A stretch of 64,000 bases of DNA from Gammaproteobacteria bacterium (lineage in GTDB: Bacteria; Pseudomonadota; Gammaproteobacteria; UBA6429; Thiohalophilaceae): the NCBI GenBank assembly GCA_029880855.1, contig JAOUNS010000009.1, forward strand, positions 1 to 64,000, read 5' to 3'. Below are positions 25,423-34,763 of this stretch, piece by piece. The notes under the pieces are model-generated. The model saw only the letters and a program-made list of their open reading frames with translations, was not told the origin of the DNA and searched no databases. Position numbers and translations under genes: made by a program. The stretch's first letter is position 1. Every line of letters starts with the position of its first letter.

Positions 25423-26883
25423 ATGCACCGCTGTCGTTATCAACAACTGATCGTGTGGTTAACTGTGCTGGCCGGATACCTGTTTACCGGACAGGTGATT
25501 GCCCGTGACTTGCCCGATTTCACCAAACTGGTTGAAGAGAATAATGCGGCGGTGGTGAATATCAGCACAACCCAACGGGTAAAACGCCGCTTTGGTATGC
25601 CGCCTGGGATGGAAATACCGGAAGGGCATCCCTGGAATGATCTGTTCCGACGTTTCTTTGGCGACGGTGGCAGAGGTGATGGTCAGGGTGATGACGGTCA
25701 TGAAGGCGGTGATGGTGGCGATGAATTTGATACCCAATCACTGGGTTCCGGTTTTGTGCTGGACAAAGACGGTCATGTCCTTACCAATTATCATGTCGTG
25801 CGAGATGCGACCGAGATCATTGTCCGTTTGCAGGACAGAAGGGACCTCAAGGCCAAAGTTGTTGGTTATGATGAACGCAGCGATATTGCCTTGTTAAAGA
25901 TTGATGCCAAGAATTTGCCGGCGGTGAAGATCGGCAAGTCGAGCGAGATCAAAGTGGGTGAATGGGTAATGGCCATTGGGTCACCCTATGGTTTTGATCA
26001 TTCCGTATCAGTGGGGGTGGTGAGCGCGCTGGGACGCAACCTGCCCAGTGAAAGCTATGTTCCCTTCATTCAAACCGATGTGGCGATCAATCCCGGTAAC
26101 TCGGGTGGACCATTGTTTAACCTCAATGGTGAGGTGGTGGGTATTAATGCCCAGATATATAGTCGCACCGGTGGTTTTATGGGGTTGTCATTTGCCATCC
26201 CCATCGACGTGGCCATGGACGTGATCACACAGATCAAGACCAAGGGTCGTGTCATTCGCGGCTGGCTGGGAATTCGGATCCATGATGTCAATCGTGATTT
26301 GGCTGAATCCTTCAAGATGAAAAAGCCCATGGGTGCCGCTGTCGTTGAAGTATTGCAGAACAGTCCGGCTGAAAAAGCGGGTATCCAGACAGGCGATGTG
26401 GTGGTGAAATTTGGCAAGATTAAAATCCATAACTCGGCCGATCTGCCGCTCGCAGTCGGCCAGACTCCGGTCGGCAGCGTCGTTGATGTGCAAGTCATCC
26501 GCGAAGGAAAACCGGTGACCATCGCTGTTACTATTGAAGAGCTGCCAAAAGAAGAAGAACTGGCCAAACAAGAAAGTCGTCCCGGCAAGATCAAGACAGA
26601 TCGTCTGGGCCTCTCAGTGAAAAATTTGACTCCGGAAGAACGCAACCGGCTTGGTCTGGATAAATTCGGGATCAGGGTAACCGGGATTGATAAAGGTGCG
26701 GCACGAAATGCCGGTATCGCACCCGGTGACGTGATTCTGAAGATCGGCAGCAAGGATGTGAAAGATACACGGCAATTCCACGCACTGGTCAAGAAGCTGC
26801 CGGCGGGCAAGACAGTCTCTGTGCTTATCCAGCGTGGTGAATCGCGCACTTTCCTTGCCCTCAAGGTGCCGGACGGGAAATGA
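25423..26883 (+). CDS. degP: Periplasmic serine endoprotease DegP/MucD
   Basis: A 486-residue HtrA protease with an N-terminal signal peptide. The catalytic triad is seen in LTNYHVVRDATEI (His), ERSDIALLKID (Asp) and INPGNSGGPLFNLNG (Ser). Two PDZ domains follow (~residues 280-370 and ~390-480). A Gly/Asp-rich stretch at ~84-104 (GDGGRGDGQGDDGHEGGDGG) sits in the LA-loop position. It degrades misfolded envelope proteins. Its place after rseC matches mucD. Confidence 0.93.
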   Translation: MHRCRYQQLIVWLTVLAGYLFTGQVIARDLPDFTKLVEENNAAVVNISTTQRVKRRFGMPPGMEIPEGHPWNDLFRRFFGDGGRGDGQGDDGHEGGDGGDEFDTQSLGSGFVLDKDGHVLTNYHVVRDATEIIVRLQDRRDLKAKVVGYDERSDIALLKIDAKNLPAVKIGKSSEIKVGEWVMAIGSPYGFDHSVSVGVVSALGRNLPSESYVPFIQTDVAINPGNSGGPLFNLNGEVVGINAQIYSRTGGFMGLSFAIPIDVAMDVITQIKTKGRVIRGWLGIRIHDVNRDLAESFKMKKPMGAAVVEVLQNSPAEKAGIQTGDVVVKFGKIKIHNSADLPLAVGQTPVGSVVDVQVIREGKPVTIAVTIEELPKEEELAKQESRPGKIKTDRLGLSVKNLTPEERNRLGLDKFGIRVTGIDKGAARNAGIAPGDVILKIGSKDVKDTRQFHALVKKLPAGKTVSVLIQRGESRTFLALKVPDGK

Positions 26884-27122
26884 CCCGGCAACTGACCGTG
26901 TACCATCGCACAGGTTGTCACCTGTGCGAGGACATGATTGCGCAATTATTGGCATTGCAGCAGCAGTTTGGCTTCAGTCTGCAACAGCTGGATATTCAGG
27001 ATGATCCGGAGCTGGAAGCGGCCTACGGTACCAAAGTCCCGGTTTTGCTCGCTGACGGGCACGAGATATGTCATTACTTTCTCGACCAGGTCGCCCTGAG
27101 TCGCTATTTCGGGACCGGTTGA
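26880..27122 (+). CDS. Glutaredoxin family protein (DUF836-like)
   Basis: An 80-residue thioredoxin-fold protein with CHLC (GCHLCEDMIAQLL, residues ~12-24) and the cis-Pro loop KVPVLLADGHEI. It overlaps the protease stop by ATGA, so it is co-expressed with degP. It is probably a thiol-redox protein of the DUF836/glutaredoxin-like class often found in this gammaproteobacterial cluster. Confidence 0.8.
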   Translation: MTRQLTVYHRTGCHLCEDMIAQLLALQQQFGFSLQQLDIQDDPELEAAYGTKVPVLLADGHEICHYFLDQVALSRYFGTG

Positions 27123-27198
27123 AATCCGCTACAATCCACCCAGACCTGACGGTGACAGAACCGGCAGGTAAAGCGTGATCTGAAATTGAACATTAAAG

Positions 27199-27221
27199 AG
27201 GTGCTGACAGGCACCTTTTTT
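27199..27221 (+). terminator. Rho-independent terminator before lepA
   Basis: AGGTGC-TGACAG-GCACCT followed by six T residues. It ends the degP-glutaredoxin transcription unit about 20 bp before the lepA GTG start. Confidence 0.75.
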
Positions 27222-27242
27222 ATATGCTGGAGTCTGAACCGA

Positions 27243-29045
27243 GTGGCCGTTTTATCCCATATTCGTAACTTTTCCATTATCGCCCATATTGATCACGGTA
27301 AATCGACACTGGCAGACCGGTTTATTCAGCTGTGTGGCGGGTTAAGCGAAAGGGAAATGGCCGAGCAGGTGCTGGACTCAATGGATATTGAGCGGGAGCG
27401 CGGCATCACCATTAAGGCACAAAGTGTCACCCTGAATTATACCTCGCAAGACGGTAAGACCTATCAATTGAATTTTATTGATACCCCCGGCCACGTCGAT
27501 TTTTCCTATGAAGTATCCCGATCTCTGGCGGCCTGTGAAGGCGCCTTGCTGGTGGTGGATGCCTCGCAGGGCGTGGAGGCCCAGAGCGTGGCCAATTGCT
27601 ATACCGCCATCGAGCAGGGACTGGAAGTCTTGCCGGTATTGAACAAGATCGATCTGCCTGCCTCTGATCCGGAACGGGTGATCCATGAAATCGAGGAGAT
27701 CATCGGCATTGAAGCCAGGAATGCCAAACTGGTCAGTGCCAAAACAGGCGTAGGGATCGCGGAACTGCTGGAAGAGCTGGTGATAAAAATCCCGCCGCCG
27801 CAAGGTGATGTGGATGCACCGTTACAGGCGCTGATCATTGACTCCTGGTTCGATAATTATCTGGGCGTGGTTTCACTGGTGCGCGTCATGCAGGGCACCA
27901 TGTCGAAAAAACAGAAAATCACCATCATGTCCACCGGACGCAGTCATATGGTGGATAACGTCGGCATCTTTACCCCAAAACGGCAGGATACCGGCACTCT
28001 GAAAGCGGGCGAGGTGGGGTATATGATTTGTGGCGTCAAGGATATTGACGGCGCACCAGTAGGCGATACCATTACCCAGTCTGATCGGCCCGCCAAACAA
28101 GCCTTGCCGGGATTCAAACCGGTACAACCCCGGGTCTTTTACGGTCTGTTCCCAATCAATAGTGAAGATTACGAAGACCTGCGCGAGGCACTGTCCAAAT
28201 TGCGTCTGAATGACGCCGCTTTATTTTACGAGCCGGAAACATCCCAGGCACTGGGCTTTGGATTCCGTTGTGGTTTCCTCGGTATGTTGCATATGGAAAT
28301 CATCCAGGAGCGCCTGGAGCGTGAATATGACATGGATCTGATCTCGACGGCGCCGACTGTTGTGTTTGAAGTTGCCACCACAGGTGGTGAAGTGATCAAG
28401 ATCGATAACCCGGCTGATTTGCCGCCGCCAAACAAGATCGAAGAGGTGCGGGAACCGATTATTATTGCCCATATTCTGGTGCCGCAGGATTATGTTGGCA
28501 ATGTAATCAACCTGTGCATTGAGAAGCGCGGCGTGCAAAAGAACATGCAGTATCTGGGCAAACAGGTCAGCCTGAGCTATGAAATACCCATGAATGAAAT
28601 CGTGCTCGATTTCTTTGATCGGCTCAAGTCTGTCAGTCGCGGCTATGCCTCGCTGGATTATGAATTTGTGCGTTTTCAGCACGCAGATCTGGTGAAACTG
28701 GATGTTCTTATTAACGGCGAACTGGTCGATGCCCTGTCTTGCATCGTTCACAAGGACCAGATCATGTCCCGCGGCAGGGAATTAACCGAGAAAATGAAGG
28801 AATTGATTCCGCGCCAGATGTTCGAGGTCGCTATCCAGGCGGCAGTTGGTGCTAAAATTGTAGCCAGGACCAACGTCAAGGCCCTGCGCAAAAATGTGAC
28901 CGCCAAGTGCTATGGTGGTGACGTATCCCGAAAACGCAAGCTGCTGGAAAAACAAAAGGCAGGTAAACGTCGTATGAAACAGATCGGCAAGGTGGAAATC
29001 CCGCAAGAGGCATTCCTGGCGGTATTAAAAGTGGGGAAAGATTAA
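27243..29045 (+). CDS. lepA: Elongation factor 4
   Basis: A 600-residue translational GTPase beginning at GTG 27243 ([20 protein letters not shown]), the length of E. coli LepA; an upstream ATG at 27186 would place the terminator hairpin in the coding region. G motifs: [25 protein letters not shown]. The LepA-specific C-terminal domain follows ([20 protein letters not shown]). It remodels stalled or misassembled ribosomes. Confidence 0.96.
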   Translation: MAVLSHIRNFSIIAHIDHGKSTLADRFIQLCGGLSEREMAEQVLDSMDIERERGITIKAQSVTLNYTSQDGKTYQLNFIDTPGHVDFSYEVSRSLAACEGALLVVDASQGVEAQSVANCYTAIEQGLEVLPVLNKIDLPASDPERVIHEIEEIIGIEARNAKLVSAKTGVGIAELLEELVIKIPPPQGDVDAPLQALIIDSWFDNYLGVVSLVRVMQGTMSKKQKITIMSTGRSHMVDNVGIFTPKRQDTGTLKAGEVGYMICGVKDIDGAPVGDTITQSDRPAKQALPGFKPVQPRVFYGLFPINSEDYEDLREALSKLRLNDAALFYEPETSQALGFGFRCGFLGMLHMEIIQERLEREYDMDLISTAPTVVFEVATTGGEVIKIDNPADLPPPNKIEEVREPIIIAHILVPQDYVGNVINLCIEKRGVQKNMQYLGKQVSLSYEIPMNEIVLDFFDRLKSVSRGYASLDYEFVRFQHADLVKLDVLINGELVDALSCIVHKDQIMSRGRELTEKMKELIPRQMFEVAIQAAVGAKIVARTNVKALRKNVTAKCYGGDVSRKRKLLEKQKAGKRRMKQIGKVEIPQEAFLAVLKVGKD

Positions 29046-29806
29046 TGTTTTCATTGTTCCTGTTTATCCTGGTGGTGGTCAGCGGCGTGATCTGGGCAGT
29101 GGATCATTTCCTGTATGAAAAGAAGCGTATCGAGACAGCCAAACTAAACAATAGAGCGCCGGTTGAACCGGTGGCGGTTGAATATGCCCGCTTTCTCTTT
29201 CCGGTTGTGCTGATTGTTTTTGTGTTGCGCGGGTTTATTGCTGAACCATTCCGTATCCCGTCAGGTTCCATGTTACCGACTCTGGAAATCGGCGATTTTA
29301 TTCTGGTCAGCAAATTTTCCTATGGTGTTCGCTTGCCGGTTATCAACAAGAAGATTGTCGAGCTGGGGACGCCGCAGCGTGGTGATGTGATTGTTTTTCG
29401 TTATCCGGAAGATCCGAGTGTGGACTATATTAAACGGGTAATCGGTGTGCCCGGTGACAAGATTGCCTACGATGACAAGACGGTCTATATCAATGGCAAA
29501 CCGCAGCAGCAGAAAATCATAGGCGAATATTTCGTTGAGAATCACGGTATGCACAGTCGCCGTGGTGAAGACCTGGGCACCATTCAGCATGATATTTTAA
29601 TCAATCAACGCGGCAGGGTGGAAAACGGTGTCTGGGTTGTGCCGCCCGGCCATTATTTTGTATTGGGTGACAACCGGGATAACAGTCGTGACAGTCGCTA
29701 CTGGAATTTTGTACCGGACGAAAATCTGGTCGGTAAGGCATTTTTTATCTGGATGCACTGGAACGGCGGACCGGGATTCGGTCGTATCGGAACCGTGATC
29801 AAATAA
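29045..29806 (+). CDS. lepB: Signal peptidase I
   Basis: A 253-residue inner-membrane protease with two N-terminal transmembrane helices (~2-22 and ~50-65). The catalytic Ser is in FRIPSGSMLPTLEIGDF (~residue 75) and the Lys in VDYIKRVIGVPGDKI; the box E motif GDNRDNSRDSRYW is near 215. It removes signal peptides from exported proteins. It overlaps lepA by one base (TAATG). Confidence 0.96.
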   Translation: MFSLFLFILVVVSGVIWAVDHFLYEKKRIETAKLNNRAPVEPVAVEYARFLFPVVLIVFVLRGFIAEPFRIPSGSMLPTLEIGDFILVSKFSYGVRLPVINKKIVELGTPQRGDVIVFRYPEDPSVDYIKRVIGVPGDKIAYDDKTVYINGKPQQQKIIGEYFVENHGMHSRRGEDLGTIQHDILINQRGRVENGVWVVPPGHYFVLGDNRDNSRDSRYWNFVPDENLVGKAFFIWMHWNGGPGFGRIGTVIK

Positions 29807-29830
29807 AACTACATACTGGAAGGTGGGATT

Positions 29831-30202
29831 ATGATAATAAACCGACAAAAGGGCATGACCATGATTGGCTGGGTGCTCACGATAGCCGTCATCGGGTTTT
29901 TCGTTGTTGTTTTCATGAAACTGGTGCCTGTCTACGTACAGCGTTTGAATGTAATTGCCGTCATGAGTTCGTTGAAGGATGATGCATCCATCCAGACGAT
30001 GGGGCCGGATGAAGTTACCCAGACCATATTAAAAAGACTTGATGTGAATATGGCCGGTGGAATTGGCAAGGAAAATATCTACATTACCACCAATAACAAT
30101 CTGCGGGTCATCGAACTGGAATATGAAGTGAGACGCAATTTGTTCGGCAATCATGACATCATCATTTCTTACCTGAGCCGAATAGAGGTACCTTCCCAGT
30201 AA
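29831..30202 (+). CDS. DUF4845 membrane protein
   Basis: A 123-residue protein. KGMTMIGWVLTIAVIGFFVVVFMKLVPVYV (residues ~7-36) looks like a pilin-like membrane helix, followed by a small soluble domain. This is the DUF4845 family, regularly encoded between lepB and rnc in gammaproteobacteria. Function unknown. It overlaps rnc by one base. Confidence 0.85.
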   Translation: MIINRQKGMTMIGWVLTIAVIGFFVVVFMKLVPVYVQRLNVIAVMSSLKDDASIQTMGPDEVTQTILKRLDVNMAGGIGKENIYITTNNNLRVIELEYEVRRNLFGNHDIIISYLSRIEVPSQ

Positions 30203-30873
30203 TGCAGCCGCAGGAAATTCTCTCTCGTCGAATCGACTATCAATTTGTTGATCCGACACTCTTGTCCACTGCCTTGACGCATCGCAGCGCATCGAACCAT
30301 AACAATGAAAGGATGGAGTTTCTTGGTGACTCCATCCTCAGTTATATCATCAGCATCGAACTATATGAGCGTTTCCCCACGGCACAGGAAGGGGAATTGA
30401 GCCGGGTGCGGGCCAGTCTGGTAAAGGGAGAAACGCTGGCAAAAATTGCCAGAGAATTATCGCTGGGTGATTTTCTTGCACTTGGCTCCGGTGAAATGAA
30501 AAGCGGCGGGTTTCGTCGCAGCTCAATTCTGGCGGATGCATATGAAGCCTTAATCGGGGCGATTTTTCTCGATGGCGGACTTGAAGCAGCAAGAAATTTT
30601 GTCCTGAAATTTTTTACTGATCGTTTGGCTAAATGCGATCCAGACAGTATCAACAAAGATCCCAAAACCCGGTTGCAGGAGTATCTACAGGCGCGCAGTC
30701 TGGAATTGCCTGACTACAAGGTTGTCTCCATCACCGGTGAGGCACATAAACAATTTTTTAAAGTCGAATGTCATTTACCGCTCATGGAAAAACCTTTTCT
30801 TGGTGAAGGGACCAGTCGCCGCAAGGCAGAGCAGATGGCGGCTGAAAATGCGCTGGAAAAACTTGAAGTATGA
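30202..30873 (+). CDS. rnc: Ribonuclease III
   Basis: A 223-residue protein. Signature HRSASNHNNERMEFLGDSILSYI (~residues 28-50, catalytic acidic residues), DAYEALIGAIFLDGG and a C-terminal double-stranded RNA-binding domain (~155-223). It processes rRNA and double-stranded RNA. It overlaps era by ATGA, as usual for rnc-era. Confidence 0.96.
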   Translation: MQPQEILSRRIDYQFVDPTLLSTALTHRSASNHNNERMEFLGDSILSYIISIELYERFPTAQEGELSRVRASLVKGETLAKIARELSLGDFLALGSGEMKSGGFRRSSILADAYEALIGAIFLDGGLEAARNFVLKFFTDRLAKCDPDSINKDPKTRLQEYLQARSLELPDYKVVSITGEAHKQFFKVECHLPLMEKPFLGEGTSRRKAEQMAAENALEKLEV

Positions 30874-31775
30874 ATAAAGAATTACCTTTTCGTTGTGGTT
30901 ATGTCGGCTTGATAGGTCGCCCCAATGTCGGCAAATCAACCTTGCTGAATCATTTGATTGGGCAAAAGATCAGTATTACCTCACACAAACCACAAACCAC
31001 CCGTCACCGGATTTTGGGTATTAAAACCACTGAGTCAGCCCAGATTATTTATGTTGATACGCCCGGCCTGCACAAGGGCGGTAAACATGCCATGAGTCGA
31101 TATCTGAATCGGGCTGCGTCAGGCACGCTCAATGAAGTAAACGTGGTGATTTTCCTGATTGAAGCGCTGGTCTTTACCGATGAAGATGCCCAGGTACTGG
31201 AAAAACTCAAAACTCTGAAAGTCCCGGTTCTGCTGGCGGTCAACAAAGTAGACAGGATCAAGGACAAGGAAAAACTGTTGCCTTTCCTGGCGGACGTGGG
31301 CTCAAAAATGAACTTTCATGCAATTTTGCCCATCTCGGCACTGAAAGATATCAATTTGCAGGAAATCGAACAGACCATCAGCAAGTTATTACCGGAAGGC
31401 GAACCCTGGTATGCCGAAGATCAGGTGACAGATCGCAGTGTCCGGTTCCTTGCCGCTGAAATCATTCGTGAAAAGCTGACTCGCGCCCTGCATCAGGAGT
31501 TGCCCTATAACATCACGGTTGAGATTGAACAATTCAAAACCGGTGGTGAACAGACATTGGTGAATGCGGTTATTTGGGTGGAAAAGGCCAATCAGAAAGG
31601 TATTGTAATTGGTAAAGACGGCGAAAGATTAAAAGAAATCGGTAAACAATCGCGTCTGGACATCTCCAAACTTATTGAACATCGTGTCCATCTGGAGTTG
31701 TGGGTCAAGGTCAAGGAAGGCTGGTCAGATGATGAACGCAGTCTGCAAAGCCTGGGCTACAAGGATGAATTCTAG
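30870..31775 (+). CDS. era: GTPase Era
   Basis: A 301-residue GTPase with G1 GRPNVGKSTL, G3 DTPGLH and G4 NKVDRI, and a C-terminal KH domain (KGIVIGKDGERLKEIGKQSR). It binds the 3' end of 16S rRNA during 30S assembly. Coupled to rnc upstream and recO downstream. Confidence 0.96.
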   Translation: MNKELPFRCGYVGLIGRPNVGKSTLLNHLIGQKISITSHKPQTTRHRILGIKTTESAQIIYVDTPGLHKGGKHAMSRYLNRAASGTLNEVNVVIFLIEALVFTDEDAQVLEKLKTLKVPVLLAVNKVDRIKDKEKLLPFLADVGSKMNFHAILPISALKDINLQEIEQTISKLLPEGEPWYAEDQVTDRSVRFLAAEIIREKLTRALHQELPYNITVEIEQFKTGGEQTLVNAVIWVEKANQKGIVIGKDGERLKEIGKQSRLDISKLIEHRVHLELWVKVKEGWSDDERSLQSLGYKDEF

Positions 31776-32487
31776 CCGGGTCAGTCTGCACCCTGCGTTT
31801 GTGCTGCACAGCAGGCCCTATCGTGACACCAGTTTGCTGCTGGATATTTTCACTGAACAGCACGGCCGGATTGCCGCTATCGCCCGAGGTGCAAAACAGC
31901 CGCGCTCCAAATTTAACGGCATCTTGCAGCCCTTTACCGGTTTGCTGGTTTCCTGGAGCGGTACCGGTGATCTGGTAACACTCACAGCGGCAGAGCAGGC
32001 GCAACGCACCGGCAAATTGCAGGGCAACGCCATGCTGGCTGCATTTTATCTTAATGAACTATTGATTCAGCTCATGCAGCGCCACGATCCCCATCCGGAG
32101 TTATACAAGAATTATCGTATAAGCCTGAGTGAGTTGTCTGAAGGGAAAAACAACGAGCTTACTTTGCGCCGGTTCGAGTGCTATTTGTTGCAGGAGATCG
32201 GTTATGGTCTGATCCTTGACCATGACGTCGAATCAGGAGAGCCGGTTCAACCGGACCGTTATTACTGTTATCATCCGGAACACGGACCGGTGATCACCGA
32301 CGGTGATGCGCAGGAAAGCCGGCCGCTGGTGGTGCAGGGAAAAACACTGCTGGCCTTGCAGTCCGGCGCAATCGAGGCAAGGGATGTGTTCCTTGAAGCC
32401 AAGCATTTCATGCGTGCCATTATTCATCATCAGTTAGGCGGACGTCCGATCAAAACCCGCGAGTTAAAACTGAATAAAGTATTGTAA
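31765..32487 (+). CDS. recO: DNA repair protein RecO
   Basis: A 240-residue protein starting at ATG 31765 inside era. N-terminal OB fold: [38 protein letters not shown]; then the helical zinc-domain-like C-terminus. It loads RecA on SSB-coated DNA in RecFOR repair. In-frame ATGs at 31732 and 31735 exist, but the 240-residue form fits the family length (E. coli 242). Confidence 0.9.
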   Translation: MNSSRVSLHPAFVLHSRPYRDTSLLLDIFTEQHGRIAAIARGAKQPRSKFNGILQPFTGLLVSWSGTGDLVTLTAAEQAQRTGKLQGNAMLAAFYLNELLIQLMQRHDPHPELYKNYRISLSELSEGKNNELTLRRFECYLLQEIGYGLILDHDVESGEPVQPDRYYCYHPEHGPVITDGDAQESRPLVVQGKTLLALQSGAIEARDVFLEAKHFMRAIIHHQLGGRPIKTRELKLNKVL

Positions 32488-32507
32488 AAACAAACAAGGG
32501 TAAAAAC

Positions 32508-33242
32508 ATGAGTTTTGAAATCCTGCTGGGTGTCAATATTGATCACGTTGCCACTATTCGCCAGGCACGCGGCACACGTTATCCGGAACCCCTGCAAGCG
32601 GCACTGATAGCCGAAGAGGCCGGGGCTGATGCGATTACCCTGCATCTGCGAGAAGATCGTCGTCACATCCAGGATCGCGATGTGGAAATGCTCAGCAGTA
32701 TGCTGCAAACCCGTATGAATCTGGAAATGGCGGTAACGGAAGAGATGTTGGCCATTGCCGGCCGAATCAAACCACACGATTGTTGTCTCGTGCCTGAACG
32801 GCGCGAAGAACTCACCACTGAAGGCGGTCTGGATGTGGCGGGCCAATTCCCCAAAATGAAAGATGCCTGTGCACGTCTGGCCGATGCCGGGATCAGAGTG
32901 TCTCTATTTATTGATGCCGAAGAAACACAACTGGAAGCGGCGGTGGAGTGTGGCGCACCGGTCGTTGAAATACACACCGGACATTATGCGGAATACGGCC
33001 TCGGCAAGGAGCAAGAGAAAGAACTGCAAAAGATCATCCATGCTGTGGAATACGGCACCAGCCTCGGCCTGCAGGTCAACGCCGGACACGGCCTCGACTA
33101 CCACAACGTCAAGGCAATAGCCGCTATTCCTGATATCCGTGAACTGAACATCGGACATGCGATCGTTGCCCGTGCGATCTTCTATGGCTTGTATGATGCC
33201 GTGGCGGAAATGAAATCGGTGATGCTGGGGGCGAGGGTTTAA
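32508..33242 (+). CDS. pdxJ: Pyridoxine 5'-phosphate synthase
   Basis: A 244-residue TIM-barrel enzyme. Signature [20 protein letters not shown] (active-site His/Arg), [17 protein letters not shown] and [15 protein letters not shown]. It condenses 3-amino-1-hydroxyacetone phosphate with deoxyxylulose 5-phosphate in vitamin B6 synthesis. It follows recO, the common order; acpS is not downstream here. Confidence 0.95.
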   Translation: MSFEILLGVNIDHVATIRQARGTRYPEPLQAALIAEEAGADAITLHLREDRRHIQDRDVEMLSSMLQTRMNLEMAVTEEMLAIAGRIKPHDCCLVPERREELTTEGGLDVAGQFPKMKDACARLADAGIRVSLFIDAEETQLEAAVECGAPVVEIHTGHYAEYGLGKEQEKELQKIIHAVEYGTSLGLQVNAGHGLDYHNVKAIAAIPDIRELNIGHAIVARAIFYGLYDAVAEMKSVMLGARV

Positions 33243-33255
33243 GTTAAACAGTGTC

Positions 33256-33275
33256 TTCCGGCCATTAGGCCGGAA
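33256..33275. terminator. Hairpin between convergent pdxJ and Hpt-protein genes
   Basis: TTCCGGCC-ATTA-GGCCGGAA is a perfect 8-bp stem with no strong T-run. It lies 14 bp after the pdxJ stop, probably acting as a transcript end or stabiliser for pdxJ. Confidence 0.5.
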
Positions 33276-33326
33276 AACAAACCCGCAGTGTGTAAGCCAA
33301 TGGTGAGCCCCGTGTCAGGCGAAAAC

Positions 33327-33674
33327 TCAACTTAACTCCGCCAATATCCCATCCTTCCCCTCAACCAGCTTCGCAATCTCAGCCTGAACTGCAGCAACCG
33401 CCTCACCTAAAACGAGTTCATCTTTCTGTTTGATAATGTCTTCCAGTGCGGTGGCGGTTGATTGCAGTGCAGGTACACCGCAGTAGGCGGTGGAGCCGCG
33501 AATTTTGTGGGCGTGGTCCCACATGGTTTGGAAGTTCATTTCCCGGTGGGCGCGGGTGAGTTGTTCGCTGAGGTCCGGCAGTTCCTTGATCAACATGGTG
33601 AAGAGTTCTGCGGCCAGTGCCGGATCGCCGCCGGACTGGGCGATGGCCTGTTCTTTGTCAAAAATCTTGTTCAT
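33327..33674 (-). CDS. Hpt (histidine phosphotransfer) domain protein
   Basis: A 115-residue four-helix-bundle protein. The phosphorylatable His is in MWDHAHKIRGSTAYCGVPAL (~residues 50-69, H at ~56). It would relay phosphate from a hybrid sensor kinase to a response regulator; free Hpt proteins near cysM-rlmD-relA recall the BarA/GacS C-terminal Hpt, but no kinase lies in the window. Upstream is divergent from cysM. Confidence 0.85.
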   Translation of the reverse strand: MNKIFDKEQAIAQSGGDPALAAELFTMLIKELPDLSEQLTRAHREMNFQTMWDHAHKIRGSTAYCGVPALQSTATALEDIIKQKDELVLGEAVAAVQAEIAKLVEGKDGILAELS

Positions 33675-33809
33675 GGTTTGCTTCTCCCTGAAAAATTTGC
33701 TCCGTCAGTTTTCGTCTTTCCGGGTTTGTCAGAATCGGGCGGATAGCAACAAGATTATCATATTTACGGAGCCATTGGTCAGGCTGCCGATTTCCATTAC
33801 ACTACCGCC

Positions 33810-34703
33810 ATGGAATTTCCCACGATTGAACAATTTGTCGGTAAAACACCGCTGGTACGTTTGCAGCGTTTGGTGCCCGAGTCTTCGAACACGGTTCTGG
33901 TGAAACTGGAGGGGAACAACCCCGCCGGTTCGGTGAAGGATCGGCCGGCCATGAGCATGATTCAGCATGCCGAGGCGCGGGGTGATATCAAACCCGGCGA
34001 CACCCTGATTGAAGCCACCAGCGGGAATACCGGTATTGCCCTGGCCATGGCGGCGGCGATCAAGGGTTACCGGATGATCCTGATTATGCCGGAGACCATG
34101 AGTGTGGAGCGGCGTGCCGGTATGCGGGCCTACGGGGCCGAACTGGTACTGGTCTCTGCCGAAGCAAGCATGGAAGGGGCCAGGGACCTGGCCGACCAGA
34201 TGGCCAAAGAGGGCAAGGGGATTGTGCTCGACCAGTTTAACAACCCGGATAACCCGCTGGCCCATTATGAGTCCACCGGGCCGGAGATTTGGCAGGACAG
34301 CCATGGCAAGATTACCCATTTTGTGAGTGCCATGGGTACCACAGGCACGATTATGGGGACCGCACGCTATTTGAAGGAACAGAATCCGGCTGTCCAAATC
34401 GTCGGCGTACAGCCCGCTGAGGGGGCCAAAATCCCCGGTATTCGTCGCTGGCCGGCGGCCTATCTGCCCGGTATCTTCAATGCGGCACTGGTGGACCAGA
34501 CCCTGGATATCAGCCAGGAGGAAGCGGAGGAGACCACCCGCCTGCTGGCGGCCCGGGAAGGCATATTCTGCGGCATATCTTCCGGCGGTGCCGTGGCTGC
34601 CGCGCTGAAACTCTCTGCCTCGGTGAGTAATGCGGTGATTGTCGCCATTATTTGTGACCGAGGTGATCGTTACCTTTCCACCAACGTATTTCCGGCTGAA
34701 TGA
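33810..34703 (+). CDS. cysM: Cysteine synthase B
   Basis: A 297-residue PLP enzyme. The PLP lysine lies in GNNPAGSVKDRPAMSMIQHA (~residues 36-55); phosphate-binding EATSGNTGIALAMAAAIKGY, and the C-terminal CGISSGGAVAAALKL. It makes cysteine from O-acetylserine and sulfide or thiosulfate. The cysM-rlmD order is typical of gammaproteobacteria. Confidence 0.93.
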   Translation: MEFPTIEQFVGKTPLVRLQRLVPESSNTVLVKLEGNNPAGSVKDRPAMSMIQHAEARGDIKPGDTLIEATSGNTGIALAMAAAIKGYRMILIMPETMSVERRAGMRAYGAELVLVSAEASMEGARDLADQMAKEGKGIVLDQFNNPDNPLAHYESTGPEIWQDSHGKITHFVSAMGTTGTIMGTARYLKEQNPAVQIVGVQPAEGAKIPGIRRWPAAYLPGIFNAALVDQTLDISQEEAEETTRLLAAREGIFCGISSGGAVAAALKLSASVSNAVIVAIICDRGDRYLSTNVFPAE

Positions 34704-34763
34704 CCGACAGCCATACCCGGGCTGCTACAGCCTGTCTGAATTGAATTGAAGTGAATCGCAGCC

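Noticed and set aside
27186-27242. Upstream ATG as lepA start
   Set aside because: It would put the terminator hairpin in the coding region and add a leader unlike LepA; GTG at 27243 gives the normal length.
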